This document shows, in pieces, positions 5,613 through 7,718 of a stretch of DNA of 7,718 nucleotides (position 1 is the stretch's first letter; the number at the start of each line of letters is the position of its first letter). The notes under the pieces are model-generated. The model did no database searches and was not told the origin of the DNA. It was given only the letters and a program-made list of their open reading frames with translations. Origin of the DNA: Treponema sp. (GTDB lineage Bacteria > Spirochaetota > Spirochaetia > Treponematales > Breznakiellaceae); contig JAISTO010000066.1 in NCBI GenBank assembly GCA_031272575.1, forward strand, positions 1 to 7,718, written 5' to 3'. The position numbers and the translations under genes are program-made.

Positions 5613-6239
5613 TTATGTGGACGCCCTGATAAAATTGGTGGCTATGCGGGGCTCTTTTTGCGGGAGGCCGAAGCGCTCTTTGCCGAGGGCGATGCTCTTG
5701 ATCAAAAACGCCATATTGCGGCCCAGGGCGCGCATAATCTGCAAGCCTTCCGCGTCCTGCCGCGCCTCGGCGGGGCTGTTGCCGTGCACCATGTTCCAGT
5801 ACTGACTGGAAGCAATGGGCCTCCCCGAGATGCTAAAGTACTTGTTCAGCACATCGAAGGCTGCGGTACAGCCGCCCCGCCGCGCCGATACCACCGCCGC
5901 CCCCACCTTCATCGTTTTGTCGACGTGCGAACTGTAGAACAGGCGGTCGAGAAAGGCAAGCAGGGTCCCATTCGGCGACGCATAGTAGACCGGCGAGCCT
6001 ATGACAAGCCCATCCGCGGCGGCGAAGCGCGGGGCGAGTTCGTTCACTATGTCGTCAAAGACGCACTTCCCCGCCTCCGCGCATTTCCGGCAGCCTGTGC
6101 AGCCCCGCACGTCCGTATGCCCCACCTGCGCGATGTCAGTCGCAATGCCGTTTTCGTTCAGCGCTTTGGCCGTCTCGCTTAAGGCCGTGAAGGTACAGCC
6201 GGCCGCATGGGGGCTCCCGTTGATAAGCAGGACGTTCAT
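5613..6239 (-). CDS. Flavodoxin-fold NAD(P)H-dependent FMN reductase / iron-sulfur flavoprotein-like
   Basis: A 208-aa cytoplasmic flavoprotein. The N-terminus MNVLLINGSPHAAGCTFTAL is the FMN-phosphate loop (residues 8-20) of the NADPH-dependent FMN reductase family, and GSPVYYASPNG (81-91) is the second FMN contact. Between them is GCTGCRKCAEAGKC: Cys47-X2-Cys50-X2-Cys53-X5-Cys59, the compact four-cysteine spacing of archaeal-type iron-sulfur flavoproteins (Isf), which carry a [4Fe-4S] cluster. The C-terminal half (RRGGCTAAFDVLNKYF ... SSQYWNMVHG) is typical of relatives in anaerobes. The likely role is electron transfer or reduction of oxygen, peroxide or quinone-like compounds; the physiological substrate cannot be read. 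The start ATG at 6239 has GGAGG at 6245-6249 and overlaps the upstream gene's stop as ATGA, so it is the third gene of an envelope-protein operon. A cytoplasmic redox enzyme in that operon is slightly unexpected. Confidence 0.88.
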   Translation of the reverse strand: MNVLLINGSPHAAGCTFTALSETAKALNENGIATDIAQVGHTDVRGCTGCRKCAEAGKCVFDDIVNELAPRFAAADGLVIGSPVYYASPNGTLLAFLDRLFYSSHVDKTMKVGAAVVSARRGGCTAAFDVLNKYFSISGRPIASSQYWNMVHGNSPAEARQDAEGLQIMRALGRNMAFLIKSIALGKERFGLPQKEPRIATNFIRAST

Positions 6240-6955
6240 ACGTTCCTCCGCGGCTTATAGCCCAGGCTTATCCGCAGCAGGAGCGCCGAACTGAGGCCGC
6301 CCGTGTCCGGGTCATTGTCGCCGAACTGCTTCTTGGTCAGTTCGAGGCTTTTGCGTTCGTAGCCGGTCATCAGGCGGATGCCGTAAAGCGCCTCCCCGCG
6401 CAGGAAAAAGCGCTCGCCCATCGCGTAATCGGCGCCGCCGCCCAACTGGACAAAGAACGCGTTCCAGTCTGAAAGTTGCAGCCGCTTCCCGTCTTTGTCC
6501 GTCTCGCGCCCGTCCGTCCGGTTGTAGGATGACGTGCCTTCAGGCGCGCGCCATTCACCCAGGACGATCTGATACTCCAGGCCCACGAGCGGGAAGATCG
6601 TGATTTTCTTTGCCACCGCGATGGGATGCTTCCCAAGCAGGCTTACGCAGAGGGCCGTCTCCCTGCCCGTCCCGGCCTCTTCCATGCTGCCGCCAAACAG
6701 CCGCTCCCGGTATTTGTTCGAGCCGGTCTGCAGCGTAAGCGCCGCCTCGGCAAAGATCGCGTCAAGAAAAACGGAGACGCCGCAGTTCAACTGGTCGAGG
6801 TCCTGCGTAATCTCGGTAGACACAAACCCGTCCACATCGAGCGAGTAGCGGGTCGCGAGGCTGCTCGCCGAGACGCCGCCGCCCCCCGTAAGGTTAAGCC
6901 CGAAGGCCAGAGAAGCCGGCAGAAGCAGCACCGGCAGCAACACGCATTTTTTCAT
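6236..6955 (-). CDS. Predicted outer-membrane beta-barrel protein with signal peptide
   Basis: A 239-aa exported protein with no assigned family. It begins with a clear signal peptide (MKKCVLLPVLLLPASLAFG, probable cleavage after Gly19). The mature part alternates polar and hydrophobic residues in short strands separated by Gly/Asp/Asn-rich turns: SLATRYSLDVDGFVS, CGVSVFLDAIFAEAALTLQ, IFPLVGLEYQIVLGEW, AFFVQLGGGADYAM, FFLRGEALYGIRLMTG and SSALLLRISLGYKP. This is the pattern of a small (roughly eight-strand) outer-membrane barrel. The last strand is followed by a basic tail (PRRNV) rather than ending in a terminal Phe. The long charged loop around residues 137-162 (NRTDGRETDKDGKR) would be surface-exposed. 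The start ATG at 6955 has AAGGAG (6961-6966) overlapping the stop of the lipoprotein gene, with a 5-nt gap. It lies 9 bp downstream of that gene in the same operon and may work with it at the cell surface. Confidence 0.78.
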   Translation of the reverse strand: MKKCVLLPVLLLPASLAFGLNLTGGGGVSASSLATRYSLDVDGFVSTEITQDLDQLNCGVSVFLDAIFAEAALTLQTGSNKYRERLFGGSMEEAGTGRETALCVSLLGKHPIAVAKKITIFPLVGLEYQIVLGEWRAPEGTSSYNRTDGRETDKDGKRLQLSDWNAFFVQLGGGADYAMGERFFLRGEALYGIRLMTGYERKSLELTKKQFGDNDPDTGGLSSALLLRISLGYKPRRNV

Positions 6956-6964
6956 AGCCGCTCC

Positions 6965-7498
6965 TTAGCCGTCATACCCTTCGGAACTGTAGTTGACGAT
7001 GAATAGTTGCAGAATGGACGGGTCCAAATCAACAGCGGTGCTGAAATTAACCGTTGTTGTTTCGGCATTGATGTCCGTCTGCGCCTTCTTACCGGTTATT
7101 CCGTCCGTGGACGGATTGCCTTGTTTGTTATTTTCCGATGGGTCTGCCCATGTATCATGTGACTCGGCGATGTCGCCCACGACCATCCACACGAAGTAGG
7201 GGCCGCCCGTGCCTGTCCAGGGCTGGGTTACATCGCCAGAGGGTAGTTTCAAGTCTATGACGGCGCTGCCACTGGAGACCGTTCCCTTTCCGCCGGCCTT
7301 GACACTACTCATGCCCACCATTACCGACACCGTGATGTCGTTACCATTGTGATCGGATGGTATGCCGGTAATGGTGAGTTTTTTGGAAACGCCGTCGTCC
7401 CCATAACTGTCCGACGTATCCCCATCGCAGCCGGCAAACGCCAGAACGCAGGCCGCAAGGAGCGCCCCTCCGGCCCGCGCGTAGTTTTTGTTGTGCAT
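6965..7498 (-). CDS. Predicted lipoprotein, 177 aa, first gene of an envelope operon
   Basis: A secreted lipoprotein of unknown function. The N-terminus MHNKNYARAGGALLAACVLA has basic residues, a hydrophobic core and a lipobox ending FAGC, making Cys24 the acylated residue. LAAC at Cys17 is a second, less likely site. The mature part starts DGDTSDSYGDDG (acidic, flexible tether) and then KKLTITGIPS, a motif I associate with repeated lipoprotein families of treponemes (recollection, not a search). The rest is Gly/Ser/Thr/Asp-rich and probably beta-structured, with tryptophans in QPWTGTGGPYFVWMVVGD. The start was set at 7498, not at an upstream in-frame GTG at 7588, because a promoter lies in between (7518-7546) and AAGGAG (7505-7510) sits 6 nt from this ATG. 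Asp at +2 after Cys would keep an E. coli lipoprotein in the inner membrane; spirochaete sorting rules differ, so location is open. Confidence 0.85.
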   Translation of the reverse strand: MHNKNYARAGGALLAACVLAFAGCDGDTSDSYGDDGVSKKLTITGIPSDHNGNDITVSVMVGMSSVKAGGKGTVSSGSAVIDLKLPSGDVTQPWTGTGGPYFVWMVVGDIAESHDTWADPSENNKQGNPSTDGITGKKAQTDINAETTTVNFSTAVDLDPSILQLFIVNYSSEGYDG

Positions 7499-7517
7499 AA
7501 CACACTCCTTTAAGATC

Positions 7518-7546
7518 AATTTACCGTATGCGGGGAAAAGTGTCAA
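7518..7546 (-). promoter_or_regulatory. Sigma-70-type promoter for the lipoprotein/barrel/flavoprotein operon
   Basis: On the minus strand a perfect -35 TTGACA (7546-7541) is followed by 17 bp and -10 TAAATT (7523-7518, 4 of 6). The start would be near 7511, so the leader is only about 13 nt and consists mostly of the AAGGAG ribosome site. Bases 7547-7606 upstream show nothing I can assign. Confidence 0.72.
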
Positions 7547-7606
7547 GCGGCCGCGCCGAACGGAGGAATAAAACTGAGCCCCCTCCAAAAAGTCAGGGGT
7601 AGGAAT

Positions 7607-7615
7607 TTATCCACA
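7607..7615 (+). other. Perfect DnaA-box consensus (TTATCCACA)
   Basis: The nine bases match the strong DnaA-box consensus exactly. It stands alone: no further boxes, AT-rich unwinding element or origin-linked genes such as dnaA or dnaN are visible. It also runs into the CACAGAT repeats, so it may simply be the first unit of that repeat family. Binding by DnaA is possible; an origin is not supported. Confidence 0.35.
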
Positions 7616-7638
7616 GATTTACACAGATAAACACAGAT
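7612..7638 (+). repeat. Three CACAGAT direct repeats at exact 10-bp spacing
   Basis: CACAGAT occurs at 7612-7618, 7622-7628 and 7632-7638, with TTA or AAA between units. The 10-bp period places each copy on the same face of the helix, as for a cooperative protein-binding site. The inverse word ATCTGT appears at 7688-7693 and 7713-7718 within the hairpin repeats to the right, so both repeat types may belong to one element. I recall similar CACAGAT-type intergenic repeats in many unrelated bacteria. Confidence 0.75.
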
Positions 7639-7666
7639 TTCTTATTACTAATCGTGTCTTTAATTG

Positions 7667-7716
7667 GTGACGCAATATGATTGCGCAATCTGTGACGCAA
7701 CGAAGTTGCGCTATCT
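7667..7716. repeat. Two tandem 25-bp units, each a 6-bp-stem hairpin; may continue past the window
   Basis: Unit 1 (7667-7691) and unit 2 (7692-7716) both read GTGACGCAA, a variable 5-mer, TTGCGC, one variable base, then ATCT; 19 of 25 positions agree. Each folds into a 6-bp stem with a 3-nt loop: CGCAAT-ATG-ATTGCG (7671-7685) and CGCAAC-GAA-GTTGCG (7696-7710). The innermost pair changes from T:A to C:G between units, a compensatory change that keeps the stem. The window ends two bases after unit 2 with GT, the beginning of a possible third unit. There are no CRISPR-type unique spacers. Confidence 0.75.
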
Positions 7717-7718
7717 GT

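Noticed and set aside
7499..7588. N-terminal extension of the lipoprotein to a start at 7588
   Set aside because: It would bury the signal peptide behind 30 residues and contains the promoter at 7518-7546; the ATG at 7498 has its own AAGGAG.
7607..7718. CRISPR array or replication origin at the right edge
   Set aside because: The repeats are directly adjacent palindromes without unique spacers of 25-40 bp, there are no cas genes, and only one DnaA box is present with no origin-linked genes.

Overview
The window is a compact, GC-rich bacterial segment. Every gene I can support lies on the minus strand, so the natural reading order is from right to left. I infer a spirochaete of the Treponema type, with moderate to low confidence. 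The grounds are a secreted lipoprotein followed by a small predicted outer-membrane barrel protein, an 'LTITGIPS'-type start to the lipoprotein that I associate with treponemal lipoproteins, a homopolymeric G tract inside a gene start, and a PolA ending in WGEFH. There is no rRNA, tRNA, transposase, integrase or CRISPR array to anchor this.

Right to left: (1) 7547-7718 is non-coding and repetitive. It has three CACAGAT copies at exact 10-bp spacing, a perfect TTATCCACA (DnaA-box) match, and two 25-bp tandem hairpin repeats whose stems differ by a compensatory base pair. (2) A clear sigma-70-type promoter drives a three-gene operon: lipoprotein (6965-7498), beta-barrel-like envelope protein (6236-6955) and a flavodoxin-fold protein with a compact four-cysteine motif (5613-6239). 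(3) A second promoter, whose -10 box lies only 6 bp from the ATG, drives polA (2674-5544), apparently as a leaderless message. (4) The polA stop overlaps the start of an OmpR-family response regulator (1920-2678). Its only sensible start codon is a rare ATT. The regulator in turn overlaps a short two-transmembrane histidine kinase (1114-1923) by ATGA. (5) A third promoter drives a pair of overlapping unrecognised genes of lower GC content (799-1032 and 249-824). (6) A fourth promoter, preceded by phased A/T tracts, drives a gene cut off by the left edge (1-129). That gene runs into a tract of at least 11 G (C on its coding strand).

All four promoters are TTGAC-A/C with exactly 17 bp to a -10 box, so start sites can be assigned with some confidence. 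Several obvious longer open frames are really promoter plus gene. No convincing intrinsic terminator was found anywhere, so transcription may run through several of these units.

Nothing in the window is a complete, recognisable new defence or metabolic system. The most interesting points are the control architecture (leaderless polA, polA coupled to a two-component system through an AUU start, and a kinase ribosome site locked in a hairpin), the possibly phase-variable left-edge gene, the unknown gene pair, and the hairpin repeats at the right edge.
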